Of a stretch of DNA of 64,000 bases, positions 1 to 10,637 are shown one piece after another. The position numbers and the translations under genes were made by a program. The DNA is from Devosia sp. A16 (GTDB lineage Bacteria > Pseudomonadota > Alphaproteobacteria > Rhizobiales > Devosiaceae). The stretch is from the NCBI RefSeq assembly GCF_001402915.1, contig NZ_CP012945.1, positions 4,317,501 to 4,381,500 on the forward strand, in the 5' to 3' direction. Positions within the stretch are counted from its first letter, which is position 1. The number at the start of each line of letters is the position of its first letter. The notes beneath the pieces were generated by a model. It had not been told where the DNA came from. It worked only from the letters and a program-made list of their open reading frames with translations, and made no database searches.

Positions 1-494
1 CCATCCTGGGCACCGAGATCGCCATGCTCACCATGGTGTTCATCGTCGCGGTGGGCCTCGATGCGGTGATGACCCTGGTGTCCGAAGCTTTCACTGTCAT
101 CAAGTTCGCCGGCGCCGCCTATCTGGTGTGGATCGGCTTCAAGATGTTCACGTCGTCGGGCAAGCTCGAAATGGGCACGCCGGGCGAAAAACTCCCGCTC
201 GCGCGCTACATCTGGCAGGGGGCGCTGATCAACTGGTCCAACCCCAAGACGCTGCTGTTCCTTGGGGCGTTCCTGCCGCAGTTCATCGACATGAGCCGCC
301 CGGCCTTCGAGCAGATCATGGTGCTGGGGCTGATCGTCATGGCCGTCGCCACCGCCTCGGACTGTGTCTATGCGGTGATCGCCGGCAGCGCCCGGCAGCT
401 GCTGACCACGGCAAGGGTGCGGATGATGAACCGCGTATCGGGCGTCATCCTGATGATCGGCGGCATCTGGCTGGCGTTCCAGAGGCGGAGCTGA
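1..494 (+). CDS. LysE/RhtB family amino-acid exporter (5' partial)
   Basis: The reading frame is open from the first codon at position 3 to the stop at 494, so the N-terminus lies outside the window. The visible part has the hydrophobic segments of the LysE/RhtB efflux family, including the conserved stretch AYLVWIGFKMF and the NWSNPKTLLFLGAFLPQF segment. These inner-membrane proteins export amino acids such as homoserine, threonine or lysine; the substrate cannot be told here. A second family member follows 44 bases downstream, so the two are tandem paralogues that may be cotranscribed. Confidence 0.85.
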   Translation, partial: ILGTEIAMLTMVFIVAVGLDAVMTLVSEAFTVIKFAGAAYLVWIGFKMFTSSGKLEMGTPGEKLPLARYIWQGALINWSNPKTLLFLGAFLPQFIDMSRPAFEQIMVLGLIVMAVATASDCVYAVIAGSARQLLTTARVRMMNRVSGVILMIGGIWLAFQRRS

Positions 495-538
495 CGGCAC
501 TGTCTCAATCCGGGTGGGGATGCTGAGGCCCCGCCGCC

Positions 539-1159
539 ATGCCTGACCTGCCGATCCTCATCTCGTTCGTCGTCGCCGCGTTCGTCGTGGTGATCGTCCC
601 TGGCGTTACCGTGTCGGCGCTTGTCAGCACGGCGCTGGCGCGCGGCATGGCGGCGGGCCTGTGGATGGAGGCGGGCGTGCAGGTGGGGCGCTTCACCATG
701 GTGCTGGTGGTGGCGCTGGCGCTCGAGGCGGTGACCGGCTTCGTCGGGGCGGCGTTCGACATCATCAAATATGCCGGCGCGGCCTATCTGGTATGGATCG
801 GCTGGGGCTACATCACCAGCCGGCACGCCATCGCCATAGACCGGCCTGTCGCGGCGCGCTCACCGTTGCAGCAGGCGGCGGCCGGCTTCCTGGTGCTGTG
901 GAGCAACCCCAAGGCCCTGATCTTCTTCGGGGCGTTCCTGCCGCAATTCGTCAACCCGGCTTACCCGGCGTGGCCGCAGGTGGTCGTGCTCGGGCTGATC
1001 GAGATGGCCGCCGGTCTCATTACCGATTGCGTCTATGTCTATCTCGCCGCACGGGCGCGTGGGGCACTTGGCGACACTCGAATGCTGCTGGTCAACCGCA
1101 TCGCCGGCATCATTCTGATCGGCGCGGCCATCTGGCTGGCGCTGCAGCGCCACGGCTGA
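539..1159 (+). CDS. LysE/RhtB family amino-acid exporter
   Basis: The 206-residue length is typical of the complete LysE/RhtB family. The N-terminus carries a strongly hydrophobic first segment with the PGVTVSALVSTAL motif, followed by AYLVWIGWGYI and LWSNPKALIFFGAFLPQF, matching the upstream partial paralogue in the same order. It should be an inner-membrane amino-acid efflux permease; the substrate is unknown. The pair probably arose by tandem duplication. Confidence 0.9.
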   Translation: MPDLPILISFVVAAFVVVIVPGVTVSALVSTALARGMAAGLWMEAGVQVGRFTMVLVVALALEAVTGFVGAAFDIIKYAGAAYLVWIGWGYITSRHAIAIDRPVAARSPLQQAAAGFLVLWSNPKALIFFGAFLPQFVNPAYPAWPQVVVLGLIEMAAGLITDCVYVYLAARARGALGDTRMLLVNRIAGIILIGAAIWLALQRHG

Positions 1160-1255
1160 ACATAAAATGTGATCGCCCGACCGGGGATCAGTTGTGGTGT
1201 AACCCGATACATTCCGGTTACGAACGATACCATAGGTCTTACGGGACGGATTCGT

Positions 1256-1558
1256 ATGGTAGTCGCAGAAACCTCCGCCAAGGTGCAAGTGGCGACGGAG
1301 GTCGCCTACGCGAGAGCAATGGAGGCCCTGGCCGCCGATCTCGCCATCTACTTTGCTGCCGGTGTGCACATGCCCATCGAGAATGCCAGGAGCGCGGTGG
1401 TCCGCATGCTGGAGCGCACGCTGGAGTTGCCGCTCGGCGACTATCTCGAAGAGTTTCAGCTCACGGCGGCGGAAACGGACGTCGCCCTGGCACGGGCGCT
1501 CGATTGCATCGGCAACTCCGTCAGGCTGATCCGGGCAGCGGCGCTGCCGGCCGATTGA
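1256..1558 (+). CDS. Hypothetical protein
   Basis: An approximately 100-residue, Ala-rich, probably helical protein with no motif I recognise. The frame is also open upstream to a GTG at 1169, but the ATG at 1256 has a weak GGGACGG-like site about 8 bases ahead, so I prefer it. The 1160-1255 leader contains a GTAACC/GGTTAC inverted repeat at 1199-1204 and 1216-1221 that could be an operator. Codon use resembles the neighbours, but the gene call itself is tentative. Confidence 0.45.
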   Translation: MVVAETSAKVQVATEVAYARAMEALAADLAIYFAAGVHMPIENARSAVVRMLERTLELPLGDYLEEFQLTAAETDVALARALDCIGNSVRLIRAAALPAD

Positions 1559-1689
1559 CGGCGAGCGCTCGGGATCGGCAGGGAAGTCTCCGCGCTGCAG
1601 CGATCTCTCCAGCTCCTGGCGCCCGGCTTGCCATAATTGGCTTGCCGTGACAAAACCCGCCGCAACGACAACGGGGAGGGCGCTCCGCC

Positions 1690-2181
1690 ATGGCCAGACT
1701 AGTCGGCTTCTATCCCGGCTCCTTCGATCCCTTGACCAATGGCCACCTCGATGTGATCGAGCGGGCCTGCAAGCTGGTCGATACGCTGGTGATCGCGGTG
1801 GGGACCCACCATTCCAAGAAGCCGCTGTTCAGCCATGAGGATCGTGTGGCGCTGCTGCGCGCCGTGCTCGAGCCGATCGGCAAGCGCACCGAGACCGAGT
1901 TCCAGTTCGTCGATTTCTCCGGCCTGATGGTCAACGCCGCCCGCGCCGCCGGCGCGCGGCTGATCATCCGCGGCCTGCGCGATACCACCGACTATAATTT
2001 CGAGATGCAGATGGTGGGCATGAATGCCCAGATGGCCCCGGACCTGCAGACGGTGTTCCTGCCGTCCAGCCCGCATGTCCGCCACATCTCGGCCACGCTC
2101 GTGCGTCAGATCGCCGAACTCGGAGGCGACATCAGCGCCTTTGTCCCGCCCATCGTCCTCAAGGCACTGAAGAAACAATGA
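1690..2181 (+). CDS. coaD: Pantetheine-phosphate adenylyltransferase CoaD
   Basis: CoaD transfers AMP from ATP to 4'-phosphopantetheine, the penultimate step of coenzyme A synthesis in the cytosol. The 163-residue length is standard. The nucleotidyltransferase signature GSFDPLTNGHLD lies near residues 10-21 (TNGH is the HxGH-type motif), and the C-terminal ISATLVRQIAELGGDIS stretch matches the conserved ISSTxVR region. GGGAGGG precedes the ATG. Its stop overlaps the start of the secreted cyclophilin gene (ATGA, 2178-2181), so the two are translationally coupled. Confidence 0.97.
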   Translation: MARLVGFYPGSFDPLTNGHLDVIERACKLVDTLVIAVGTHHSKKPLFSHEDRVALLRAVLEPIGKRTETEFQFVDFSGLMVNAARAAGARLIIRGLRDTTDYNFEMQMVGMNAQMAPDLQTVFLPSSPHVRHISATLVRQIAELGGDISAFVPPIVLKALKKQ

Positions 2182-2753
2182 CCGATCCCATCAAGCGCGC
2201 CGGCATCATCCTTGGCATTCTCCTCGCCGCGGTCGCCGCCTTCTTCACCGTCTCGATCGCCGCTCCGCAGGCCGCCAAGGCCCAGGAGGGCAAGCCGCAC
2301 TGGATCCTGGAGCTCAAGGACGGCATCGTCGATATCGAGCTTCGGCCCGACCTGGCGCCGGGTCACGTGAAGCGGGTGATCGAACTCACCGAAAAGGGTT
2401 TTTACAACGGCATCGTCTTCCACCGCGTCATCGACGGCTTTATGGCGCAGGGCGGTGATCCGACCGGCACCGGCATGGGCGGCTCCGATTTGCCCGATCT
2501 GCCGGCGGAGTTCACCACCAAGGAAAAGTTCACCCGCGGCGTCGTCGCGGCGGCCCGTTCGTCCGACCCGAACAGCGCCAACTCGCAGTTCTTCATCATG
2601 TTCGCCGACGCGCCGCACCTCGATGGCCAGTATACCATCTGGGGCAAGGTGGTCTCGGGCATGGAGTTCGTCGACAAGATCAAGAAGGGCAACGGCGACC
2701 AGCCGGTCCAGGATCCCGACAAGATCATCTCCGCCAAGATCGAATACAAGTAA
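2178..2753 (+). CDS. Cyclophilin-type peptidyl-prolyl isomerase, secreted
   Basis: A cyclophilin with an N-terminal hydrophobic segment and an Ala-rich cleavage region (about residues 8-35), so it is probably periplasmic. It catalyses cis-trans isomerisation of Xaa-Pro bonds. The domain follows directly: FHRVIDGFMAQGGDPTGTG is the canonical active-site block, with NSQFFIMF further on. 191 residues fits signal peptide plus domain. It overlaps coaD by four bases and is followed by a cytosolic paralogue, a common alphaproteobacterial arrangement. Confidence 0.92.
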   Translation: MTDPIKRAGIILGILLAAVAAFFTVSIAAPQAAKAQEGKPHWILELKDGIVDIELRPDLAPGHVKRVIELTEKGFYNGIVFHRVIDGFMAQGGDPTGTGMGGSDLPDLPAEFTTKEKFTRGVVAAARSSDPNSANSQFFIMFADAPHLDGQYTIWGKVVSGMEFVDKIKKGNGDQPVQDPDKIISAKIEYK

Positions 2754-2820
2754 GGCAGGCCGCGCAACGCGAGCCGCGGAGTTCCGCGGTTCACGGGCGC
2801 GACAACACAAGGAAACTACC

Positions 2821-3297
2821 ATGGCTTATGCCGATCCCGAGAACACCCTCGTCATCGAAACCACCAAGGGCAAGGTGGTCATCGCCATGCGCCCTGACCT
2901 GGCCCCGAACCATGTCGCGCACATCAAGAAGCTGGCGCGCGAAGGCTTCTACGACGGCATCGTCTTTCATCGCGTGATCGATGGCTTCATGGCGCAGACC
3001 GGCGATCCGACCGGCACCGGCACCGGCTCGTCGAAGTACCCGAACCTGAAGCAGGAGTTCAACGCCGAGCCGCATGTGCGCGGCACTGCGTCGATGGCCC
3101 GCGCCCAGAACCCGGACAGCGCCAACTCGCAGTTCTTCATCTGCTTCGGCGACGCCCGCTTCCTCGATCGCCAGTACACCGTATGGGGCAAGGTCATCGA
3201 GGGCATGGAGAACGTCGACCAGATCAAGCGCGGCGAGCCGGTGCGCGATCCGGACTCGATGATCTCCGTGAAGGTCGCGGCGGACCTCGCCGAATGA
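2821..3297 (+). CDS. Cyclophilin-type peptidyl-prolyl isomerase, cytosolic
   Basis: A second cyclophilin of 158 residues without a signal peptide, therefore cytosolic. FHRVIDGFMAQTGDPTGTGT and NSQFFICFGDARFLDRQYTV are the active-site and core blocks. The frame is open further upstream, but the ATG at 2821 is preceded by AAGGAAACTACC and begins the typical sequence of the family, whereas the upstream part only shadows the first cyclophilin. Its stop overlaps the next start (ATGA at 3294-3297). Confidence 0.93.
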   Translation: MAYADPENTLVIETTKGKVVIAMRPDLAPNHVAHIKKLAREGFYDGIVFHRVIDGFMAQTGDPTGTGTGSSKYPNLKQEFNAEPHVRGTASMARAQNPDSANSQFFICFGDARFLDRQYTVWGKVIEGMENVDQIKRGEPVRDPDSMISVKVAADLAE

Positions 3298-3689
3298 TCC
3301 GGCTGGCCGCAATCGCCCTCGGCCTTTGCGGCCTCGCCACCCCGTCGCTGGCGACGGAGTGGGTCAACTGCGCGTCGGCCGACGGCGGCGCCAGCTTCGA
3401 TTTCCTCGTGGGCGCCACCGACGTCCTGTCGATCGCCGGCATGACCATTACCGTCGGCGAAAAGGTCTGGGCCACCGATCCGGCCTACGGACCGGGTGAT
3501 CCGACCGCGGTCGGCCAGGCGTTCGAGACCGAGACCATGATCTTGATCGACGCGGTCGATCCTGCGGTAACCACCCGGATCGCCGAACTCCGGCTGTTCA
3601 AGGCCGCCGAGGCCGATGCACCGGTCTATGGCGGCACGATGCGCGTTCCCGGCCAGGGCGCCTGGGCGGTGAGCTGCTCCGGCACCTGA
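3294..3689 (+). CDS. Hypothetical secreted protein
   Basis: A 131-residue protein starting at the ATG that overlaps the cyclophilin stop. It opens with a clear signal peptide ([20 protein letters not shown], cleavage after Ala about residue 20), so it is periplasmic. The mature part has two cysteines (NCASADG near the start and SCSGT at the end), which could form a disulfide. Its stop overlaps the queA start by one base. No family recognised. Confidence 0.8.
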   Translation: MIRLAAIALGLCGLATPSLATEWVNCASADGGASFDFLVGATDVLSIAGMTITVGEKVWATDPAYGPGDPTAVGQAFETETMILIDAVDPAVTTRIAELRLFKAAEADAPVYGGTMRVPGQGAWAVSCSGT

Positions 3690-4744
3690 TGCGCGTCGAC
3701 GATTTCGATTTCGATCTGCCCAACGAGTGCATCGCGCTCCACCCCGCCGAGCCGCGGGATTCGGCTCGCATGCTCATCGTGCGGCCGGGCGAGCCGCTGG
3801 AAGATGGCCGGGTCACCGACTTGCTGCGCGTGTTGCGCGCCGGCGACGTGCTGGTGGTCAACGACACCCGCGTGCTGCCGGCCGAACTGACCGGCACCCG
3901 CATCCGCGGCGAGCTCCGCGCCAATGTCAGCTTCAACCTGCACAAGCGGGTCGACGCCAGCACCTGGCGGGCCTTCGCCCGACCGGCCAAGAAACTGCAG
4001 CTGCTCGATCGGCTGGAACTTGGAGACAACGGCTCGATCACCGCCACGGTCACCGGCAAGGGCGAGACCGGCGAGATCACCCTGGCATTCGACCTCGTCG
4101 GGGCCGAGCTGGACGAAGCGATCAAGGCGCATGGCGCCATGCCGTTGCCGCCCTACATCGAGGCCAAGCGCCACACCGAAGAGCGCGACAAGACCGACTA
4201 CCAGACGGTTTATGCGGCCCGCGACGGCGCCGTGGCCGCGCCGACCGCGGGGCTGCATTTCACCGAGCGCCTGTTGCAGCAGCTCGCCGATCTCGGCGTC
4301 AGCCTCGAGCGGGTGACGCTGCATGTCGGGGCAGGGACGTTCCTGCCCGTCAAGGTGGACGATACTGACGATCACGTGATGCATGCCGAATGGGGCGACA
4401 TTCCCGCGGCGGTGGTCGAGCGTATCCTCGCCGCCAAGGTGAAGGGCGGCCGCGTGGTCGCGGTGGGGACCACCAGCCTGAGGTTGCTCGAGACTGCGGC
4501 GCGCGCGACGGGCACGCTGCAGCCCTTCGTCGGCGACACCGACATCTTCATCACGCCGGGCTACCGCTTCAACGCGGTGGATATCCTGATGACCAATTTC
4601 CACCTGCCGCGCTCGACGCTGTTCATGCTGGTCAGCGCCTTTGCCGGGTTCGACACGATGCGGGCGGCCTATCGGCACGCTATCGACAATGGCTATCGCT
4701 TCTATTCGTACGGCGATTCCAGCCTGCTGTTTCGCGCAGACTGA
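3689..4744 (+). CDS. queA: S-adenosylmethionine:tRNA ribosyltransferase-isomerase QueA
   Basis: QueA converts preQ1-modified tRNA to epoxyqueuosine-tRNA using the ribosyl group of S-adenosylmethionine, in queuosine synthesis at the wobble base of GUN anticodons. The 351-residue length and blocks such as [45 protein letters not shown] and THHVGAG-like [11 protein letters not shown] are diagnostic. It starts one base into the preceding stop. tgt, which acts one step earlier on the same tRNA, lies 600 bases downstream with one opposite-strand gene between them. Confidence 0.97.
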   Translation: MRVDDFDFDLPNECIALHPAEPRDSARMLIVRPGEPLEDGRVTDLLRVLRAGDVLVVNDTRVLPAELTGTRIRGELRANVSFNLHKRVDASTWRAFARPAKKLQLLDRLELGDNGSITATVTGKGETGEITLAFDLVGAELDEAIKAHGAMPLPPYIEAKRHTEERDKTDYQTVYAARDGAVAAPTAGLHFTERLLQQLADLGVSLERVTLHVGAGTFLPVKVDDTDDHVMHAEWGDIPAAVVERILAAKVKGGRVVAVGTTSLRLLETAARATGTLQPFVGDTDIFITPGYRFNAVDILMTNFHLPRSTLFMLVSAFAGFDTMRAAYRHAIDNGYRFYSYGDSSLLFRAD

Positions 4745-4752
4745 CCCTGGAT

Positions 4753-4775
4753 GAGGGGTGGCGGCCCCACCCCTC
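4753..4775. terminator. Hairpin between convergent genes
   Basis: A perfect 9-bp stem GAGGGGTGG / CCACCCCTC with a 5-base loop (CGGCC) sits nine bases after the queA stop and before the convergent gene at 4790. There is no clear U-tract, so termination strength is uncertain. The stem resembles arms of the larger GAGGGGTGG/CCACCCCTC palindromes at about 10.64 and 30.9 kb, so it may be a minimal member of that repeat family. Confidence 0.45.
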
Positions 4776-4789
4776 CCGCAACGGCGACC

Positions 4790-5224
4790 TCAAAGGCCCG
4801 CGGCGTCGTGCAGCAGCGTGCCGGTGAAGCCGCACGCCGCGCCGTGATACCCCAGGCAACCGTCGCGTTCCTCGATCTCGAGCCCGCCTTGGCCGTCAAA
4901 CACGAGGCCGATCTCGCAATAGCGCTCGGCGGCAAGCGGGCCTCCCTCCGGGTCGTAGGACTCGTTCTCGACGAAGAAATTCCCGCCTTGTTCGGATAGC
5001 AGGACCTCTCCGTCGATGCCGCCGCCGCAGCCCGGCACGTCGTTCTCCATCGGGGTCGTCGTGTTGATCGAAATGGCGTAGCGGTCATTCTCGATGTGGG
5101 TGAGATCGACGGTCAGCTCACCTTCTCCGGCACCGGAGTAATGCCCCTCCACGGGGTTCACATCCTCCGCGACCGCGGGCAGGGCGGCAGACAGGGCGAG
5201 GGCGACAAGAAAAGCACGCAGCAT
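4790..5224 (-). CDS. Hypothetical secreted protein
   Basis: A 144-residue protein. The ATG at 5224 (minus) has a GAGGT site just upstream and starts a signal peptide (MLRAFLVALALSAALPAVAE); the open frame further upstream lacks these. The mature protein is acidic, with several cysteines (DVPGCGGG, RYCEIGL, DGCLGYHGAACG) suggesting disulfides and a periplasmic location. It is the only minus-strand gene between queA and tgt. No family recognised. Confidence 0.8.
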   Translation of the reverse strand: MLRAFLVALALSAALPAVAEDVNPVEGHYSGAGEGELTVDLTHIENDRYAISINTTTPMENDVPGCGGGIDGEVLLSEQGGNFFVENESYDPEGGPLAAERYCEIGLVFDGQGGLEIEERDGCLGYHGAACGFTGTLLHDAAGL

Positions 5225-5337
5225 CAAAAACCTCGGAATCGAAACATCCCGAGGGGTGACGGTCGAGCATGGCGAAAATCGGACGGGCAACTGCCGGCAG
5301 GGATGACAGTTGCACGTCCGGGCGGTAAGACCCGCCC

Positions 5338-6468
5338 ATGAAATCCGATTACTCCTTCACCCTGACCGCCACCGATGGCATGGCCCGCCGCGGTCGCATC
5401 GACACGTGGCGCGGCGACGTGCAGACGCCGGCCTTCATGCCCGTGGGGACTGTGGGCACCGTCAAGGCGATGTACCCCGAGCAGGTGCGCGAAACCGGCG
5501 CCGATATCCTTCTGGGCAATACTTACCATCTGATGCTGCGCCCGGGCGCCGAGCGCGTCGCGGCTTTGGGCGGGCTGCATGACTTCATGGACTGGCAGCG
5601 GCCGATCCTTACCGATAGCGGCGGCTTCCAGGTGATGTCGCTGGCCAAGCTCCGGAAGCTCACCGAGCACGGCGTCACCTTCCGCTCGCATATCGATGGG
5701 TCGGCGCATGAGCTGACGCCGGAGCGCTCGATCGAGATCCAGACGCTGCTCGACAGCGACATCATCATGCAGCTCGACGAGTGCATCCCGCTACCCTCCG
5801 ACTACAAGGAGATGGAGCGGGCGATGGAGCTGTCGCTGCGCTGGGCGCAGCGGAGCAAGGATGCATTCGGCAACCAGCCCTACCGCTCGCTGCATGGCAT
5901 CGTGCAGGGCGGCGACAATGCCGAGCTGCGCGGCCGTTCGGCCGCAGGACTCAAGTCGATCGGCTTCAACGGCTATTCGATCGGCGGTCTCGCGGTGGGC
6001 GAGCCGCAGGAGGTGATGTTCCGCGTGCTGAGCGAAATCACGCCGGAACTGCCGACCGACAAGCCGCGCTATCTGATGGGCGTCGGTAAGCCCGACGATA
6101 TCCTGGGCGGCATCGAACGCGGCGTCGACATGTTCGATTGCGTGCATCCGACCCGAGCCGGCCGGCACGGCCACGCCTATACCCGCTTCGGTGTCATCAA
6201 CCTGAAGAACGCCCGGCATAAGGACGATCCGCGTCCGCTCGACGAGGAGTCGCCCAATCCGAACTGCCGCCGCTTCAGCCGCGCGTACCTGCACCACCTG
6301 ATCCGCACCGAGGAGATGCTCGGGGCGATGATCCTGAGCCAGATCAACCTGAGCTACTACCAGCAGCTCTGCATTGGTGCCCGCACCGCGATCGAGGCTG
6401 GTGCGTTTGCCGATTATGCGGCACAAACCCGAGCGACATGGGCGGCAGGCGACATCGCCGCCCGCTGA
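5338..6468 (+). CDS. tgt: tRNA-guanine transglycosylase Tgt
   Basis: Tgt exchanges the wobble guanine of GUN anticodons for preQ1. 376 residues is the bacterial length. The nucleophile/binding block [12 protein letters not shown] lies at about residues 91-102, followed by [16 protein letters not shown] and the second Asp region [15 protein letters not shown]. Near the C-terminus the usual CxCxxC zinc ligands are not intact: the segment reads [18 protein letters not shown], keeping only the last Cys and the later His. This is discussed as a finding. Works with QueA upstream. Confidence 0.96.
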   Translation: MKSDYSFTLTATDGMARRGRIDTWRGDVQTPAFMPVGTVGTVKAMYPEQVRETGADILLGNTYHLMLRPGAERVAALGGLHDFMDWQRPILTDSGGFQVMSLAKLRKLTEHGVTFRSHIDGSAHELTPERSIEIQTLLDSDIIMQLDECIPLPSDYKEMERAMELSLRWAQRSKDAFGNQPYRSLHGIVQGGDNAELRGRSAAGLKSIGFNGYSIGGLAVGEPQEVMFRVLSEITPELPTDKPRYLMGVGKPDDILGGIERGVDMFDCVHPTRAGRHGHAYTRFGVINLKNARHKDDPRPLDEESPNPNCRRFSRAYLHHLIRTEEMLGAMILSQINLSYYQQLCIGARTAIEAGAFADYAAQTRATWAAGDIAAR

Positions 6469-6476
6469 CACGGAGC

Positions 6477-6522
6477 GTGGTCAGGAAAAGTTGCAGACTT
6501 TTCCGGTTCGACCGCGCGACCA
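6477..6522. repeat. REP-like palindrome
   Basis: A perfect 8-bp stem GGAAAAGT (6484-6491) / ACTTTTCC (6497-6504) with loop TGCAG, flanked by outer GTGGTC and GCGACCA elements. It lies between the tgt stop and the pgi start, right upstream of the pgi ribosome site. Short GC/AT palindromes of this type are dispersed in rhizobial genomes; whether this one is repeated elsewhere cannot be seen here. It could also affect transcription between the genes. Confidence 0.5.
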
Positions 6523-6547
6523 ACGAGGAAGTCTGGAGAACAGCGTC

Positions 6548-8185
<1,638 letters not shown>

Positions 8186-8190
8186 AGGCG

Positions 8191-8220
8191 CGAAGGGGCG
8201 CTTCCGCCCCTTCGTTCTCC
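8191..8220 (+). terminator. Hairpin terminator after pgi
   Basis: A perfect 10-bp stem CGAAGGGGCG (8191-8200) and CGCCCCTTCG (8205-8214) with a CTTC loop begins six bases after the pgi stop. The following TTCTCCCTTCCCCTT is T-rich but not a clean T-run, so it is a good but not ideal intrinsic terminator. Confidence 0.65.
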
Positions 8221-8288
8221 CTTCCCCTTGCAGGGCGCGCAGCGTAGCTTGCCCCCAAAATTGGCTAGCGAAGCTAGGGGTGGGGGGA

Positions 8289-9281
8289 ATGACACAAATC
8301 GAGGCGGTGGCGGAGCCGTCGTACAAGATGCCGCCGGTCGACCTCGACATCGCGAAGCTCGCGGCACTGTTTGGTGAGCTTGGCCTCGGGGTGCCGACGG
8401 CAGTGACTGAGCTTATCGGCGGCGGGGCGCGCTCGTTCCGCATCGACCGTGCCCATGGCGGGCCGCTGGTGCTCAAGGCGTTCAAAGATGCATTCCCCTA
8501 CGCGACCGGCAAGGAGGTCTATGCCTCGCAGTTGCTGCGAGACCTCGATGTGCCCATGACTCGCTTCCTCGCCTCCGACGAGAGCCGGACGCGCCTGCCG
8601 TTCCGCTACACCATTGCGAACTACCTGCCCGGCAGGCAGGTGATGACCTTTAAGCACGAGCCGGACGTTGCCGATCTCTACCGGCAGATGGGCGCGATGC
8701 TGCGCAAGCTGCACTCCGTGTCGGTGCCGGGCGGCTATGGCGCCTTCGGCGAACAGGGCGTGGTCGATCCCTCGGCGACCAACAGCGAATACCTCGACCG
8801 GCGCTTTGCCTATAGCATCGGCCGGTTCCGCCACTTCGGCGGCGGCGAGGCACTGGCGCAGCGACTGGAAGCCATCTTCGCAGCCCATGCCGATGTCATC
8901 GCCGAAAGCCGCGGCGCCGTCTTCGCCCACGACGATTTCCAGCCGCACAACCTGCTTGGTGAGCGTGATGCAGCGGGGCGGCTGCAGCTGACCGGGCTGC
9001 TTGATTATGGCAATGCCCGAGCCTCGGACGCTGTATGCGACCTCGCCAAGGCGCTGTTCTGCTCCGAGCACGACGCGCCGGGCTCGACCCCGCATATCCG
9101 TGCCGGCTATGGCGAGATCGATCATTCGAATCCCGAAGCGGCGCTCTGGATCTATACACTGGTCCACCGCGTCACTATGTGGATGTGGCTCCGGCATACC
9201 GGCTACGTCCGCGACGGCGAGCACAACCCGCTGATCGACGACCTCACACACATGGCGGAAGCCGGGACCTGCGCGACTTGA
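8289..9281 (+). CDS. Aminoglycoside-phosphotransferase-like kinase
   Basis: A 330-residue APH/choline-kinase-fold protein. The catalytic-loop motif HDDFQPHNLL and the metal-binding LLDYGNARASDAVCDL (DFG-like DYG) are clear, and GGGARSFRI fits the nucleotide loop. The substrate is unknown; these enzymes may phosphorylate small metabolites rather than antibiotics. The ATG at 8289 follows GGGGTGGGGGGA; a CTAGC/GCTAG mini-hairpin (8265-8277) lies directly in front of that site and could occlude it. The stop overlaps the TTG start of the next gene. Confidence 0.85.
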   Translation: MTQIEAVAEPSYKMPPVDLDIAKLAALFGELGLGVPTAVTELIGGGARSFRIDRAHGGPLVLKAFKDAFPYATGKEVYASQLLRDLDVPMTRFLASDESRTRLPFRYTIANYLPGRQVMTFKHEPDVADLYRQMGAMLRKLHSVSVPGGYGAFGEQGVVDPSATNSEYLDRRFAYSIGRFRHFGGGEALAQRLEAIFAAHADVIAESRGAVFAHDDFQPHNLLGERDAAGRLQLTGLLDYGNARASDAVCDLAKALFCSEHDAPGSTPHIRAGYGEIDHSNPEAALWIYTLVHRVTMWMWLRHTGYVRDGEHNPLIDDLTHMAEAGTCAT

Positions 9282-10030
9282 CCATTACCACCGAAGCCGA
9301 ACTCGAAAAGCTCAAGGCCATTGGCCGCATCTGTGCGGTGGCGCGCGATGCGATGGCGGCCGCGCTCAAGCCGGGGATCACCACGCAGGAGCTCGACGAT
9401 ATCGGGCGGCGCATCCTCGATGCGGCAGGGGCGCGGTCGGCGCCGGAGATCACTTACGATTTTCCCGGCGCCACCTGCATCTCAGTGAACGAGGAGATCG
9501 CGCACGGCATTCCCGGCAGCCGGGTGATTCACCCCGGCGACCTGGTCAATATCGATGTGTCGGCGGAGCTCGATGGCGTCTTCGCCGATACCGGCGCGTC
9601 GTTCCTCGTGCCCGAGGCCGATCCGCGGCTGGTGACGCTGTGCCGCGACGGCAAGCGCGCGATGTGGGAGGGGATCCGCGCGGTGAAGACCGGGGCGCCG
9701 CTCAACGGCATCGGCATCGCTATCGGCGCCTTCGCCAAAAAACATCGCTACACGTTGATCGAAAACCTCGCGAGCCACGGCGTCGGCGACAGCTTGCACG
9801 ACGAGCCCGGCGAGATCGCCACCTGGCCCGACAAGTCCGACCGACGCCTCATCACCGAGGGACTGGTGTTCACGGTCGAGCCGTTCCTGTCGCTCGGCGG
9901 CCGGATGGCCGAGCAACGCGACGAGGACGACGAGTGGACGCTGGTGGCCGATCCGCCGGCCCCGTGCGTGCAGTACGAGCACACGATCGTCGCGACGCGT
10001 CGTGGCGCCATTGTGGTGACCGCGGCATAA
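9278..10030 (+). CDS. map: Type I methionine aminopeptidase
   Basis: Removes the initiator Met from nascent proteins. The start is TTG at 9278, overlapping the previous TGA, giving 250 residues, the usual type I length. The metal ligands are visible in order: two Asp in NIDVSAELDGVFADTG, His in SHGVGDSLHDEP, Glu in FTVEPFLS and Glu in YEHTIV. The His block is SHGVG rather than the usual GHGIG, so this may be a secondary MAP paralogue with the main copy elsewhere. Translational coupling to the kinase gene is likely. Confidence 0.9.
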   Translation: MTITTEAELEKLKAIGRICAVARDAMAAALKPGITTQELDDIGRRILDAAGARSAPEITYDFPGATCISVNEEIAHGIPGSRVIHPGDLVNIDVSAELDGVFADTGASFLVPEADPRLVTLCRDGKRAMWEGIRAVKTGAPLNGIGIAIGAFAKKHRYTLIENLASHGVGDSLHDEPGEIATWPDKSDRRLITEGLVFTVEPFLSLGGRMAEQRDEDDEWTLVADPPAPCVQYEHTIVATRRGAIVVTAA

Positions 10031-10148
10031 CTGCGGCGCTGCGCTGAACGGTTTCTGAAGAGGCGGTTCCAAACGCGTTCAAAATCAGTGCGCTAGGGTG
10101 AGATCAACGCTGCAGATGCGGCACTGACCCAACCCAAGGACTACCGAA

Positions 10149-10595
10149 ATGACCGTTCTCAACACTCTCCGGCAGACCGGCCGCGCCGCGGTCCTTGCCG
10201 TCGGCCTCGCCGGCACCGCCCTGAGCGCGGCCCCGGCCCTGGCCGCCCCGAACATGAATGGTTTCTCGCTCGACGTGAAGCCGCAGGGCGGCGACCAGAA
10301 GCAGCTGCAGCAGTTCAAGAAGAAGAATTTCGGCCCCAACGATTTCTTCAACTGGTGCCTGACCGACAAGCAGATCCGCCGGGGCCTGATGAACTACGGC
10401 TTCTTCGATGTGGAAGTGGTCGACCACCTGAGCAAGAACCGCGTGCGGGTCGAGGCCGGCTACGACGACCGGGTCTACTCGATGCGCATCAACCGCTGCT
10501 CGGGAATGGTCGACCGGATCAAGAAACTCTACCCGGTCGACGACGAAGATGACTGGGGCGATGACGACGACGGCTGGTACCCGACGCCGTACTGA
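10149..10595 (+). CDS. Hypothetical secreted protein with acidic tail
   Basis: A 148-residue protein with a clear signal peptide ending in ALAAPN (about residue 34), so periplasmic or secreted. The mature part is basic and Gln/Lys-rich near the front, contains two cysteines (NWCLTDKQIRRG and NRCSGM), and ends in a very acidic, Asp-rich tail (DDEDDWGDDDDGWYPTPY). This tail could bind cations. The middle, with the hydrophobic GFFDVEVVDHL segment, resembles small PepSY-like or outer-surface proteins of rhizobia, but I cannot name a family. Its own terminator follows. Confidence 0.8.
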   Translation: MTVLNTLRQTGRAAVLAVGLAGTALSAAPALAAPNMNGFSLDVKPQGGDQKQLQQFKKKNFGPNDFFNWCLTDKQIRRGLMNYGFFDVEVVDHLSKNRVRVEAGYDDRVYSMRINRCSGMVDRIKKLYPVDDEDDWGDDDDGWYPTPY

Positions 10596-10606
10596 CGGGA
10601 TCAGGG

Positions 10607-10635
10607 CAGGGGCCGGAGACGGCCCCTGTTTTTCT
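10607..10635 (+). terminator. Intrinsic terminator
   Basis: A perfect 8-bp stem CAGGGGCC (10607-10614) / GGCCCCTG (10621-10628) with loop GGAGAC, followed by TTTTTCTT. It starts 12 bases after the stop at 10595. This is a textbook Rho-independent terminator. Confidence 0.9.
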
Positions 10636-10637
10636 TG

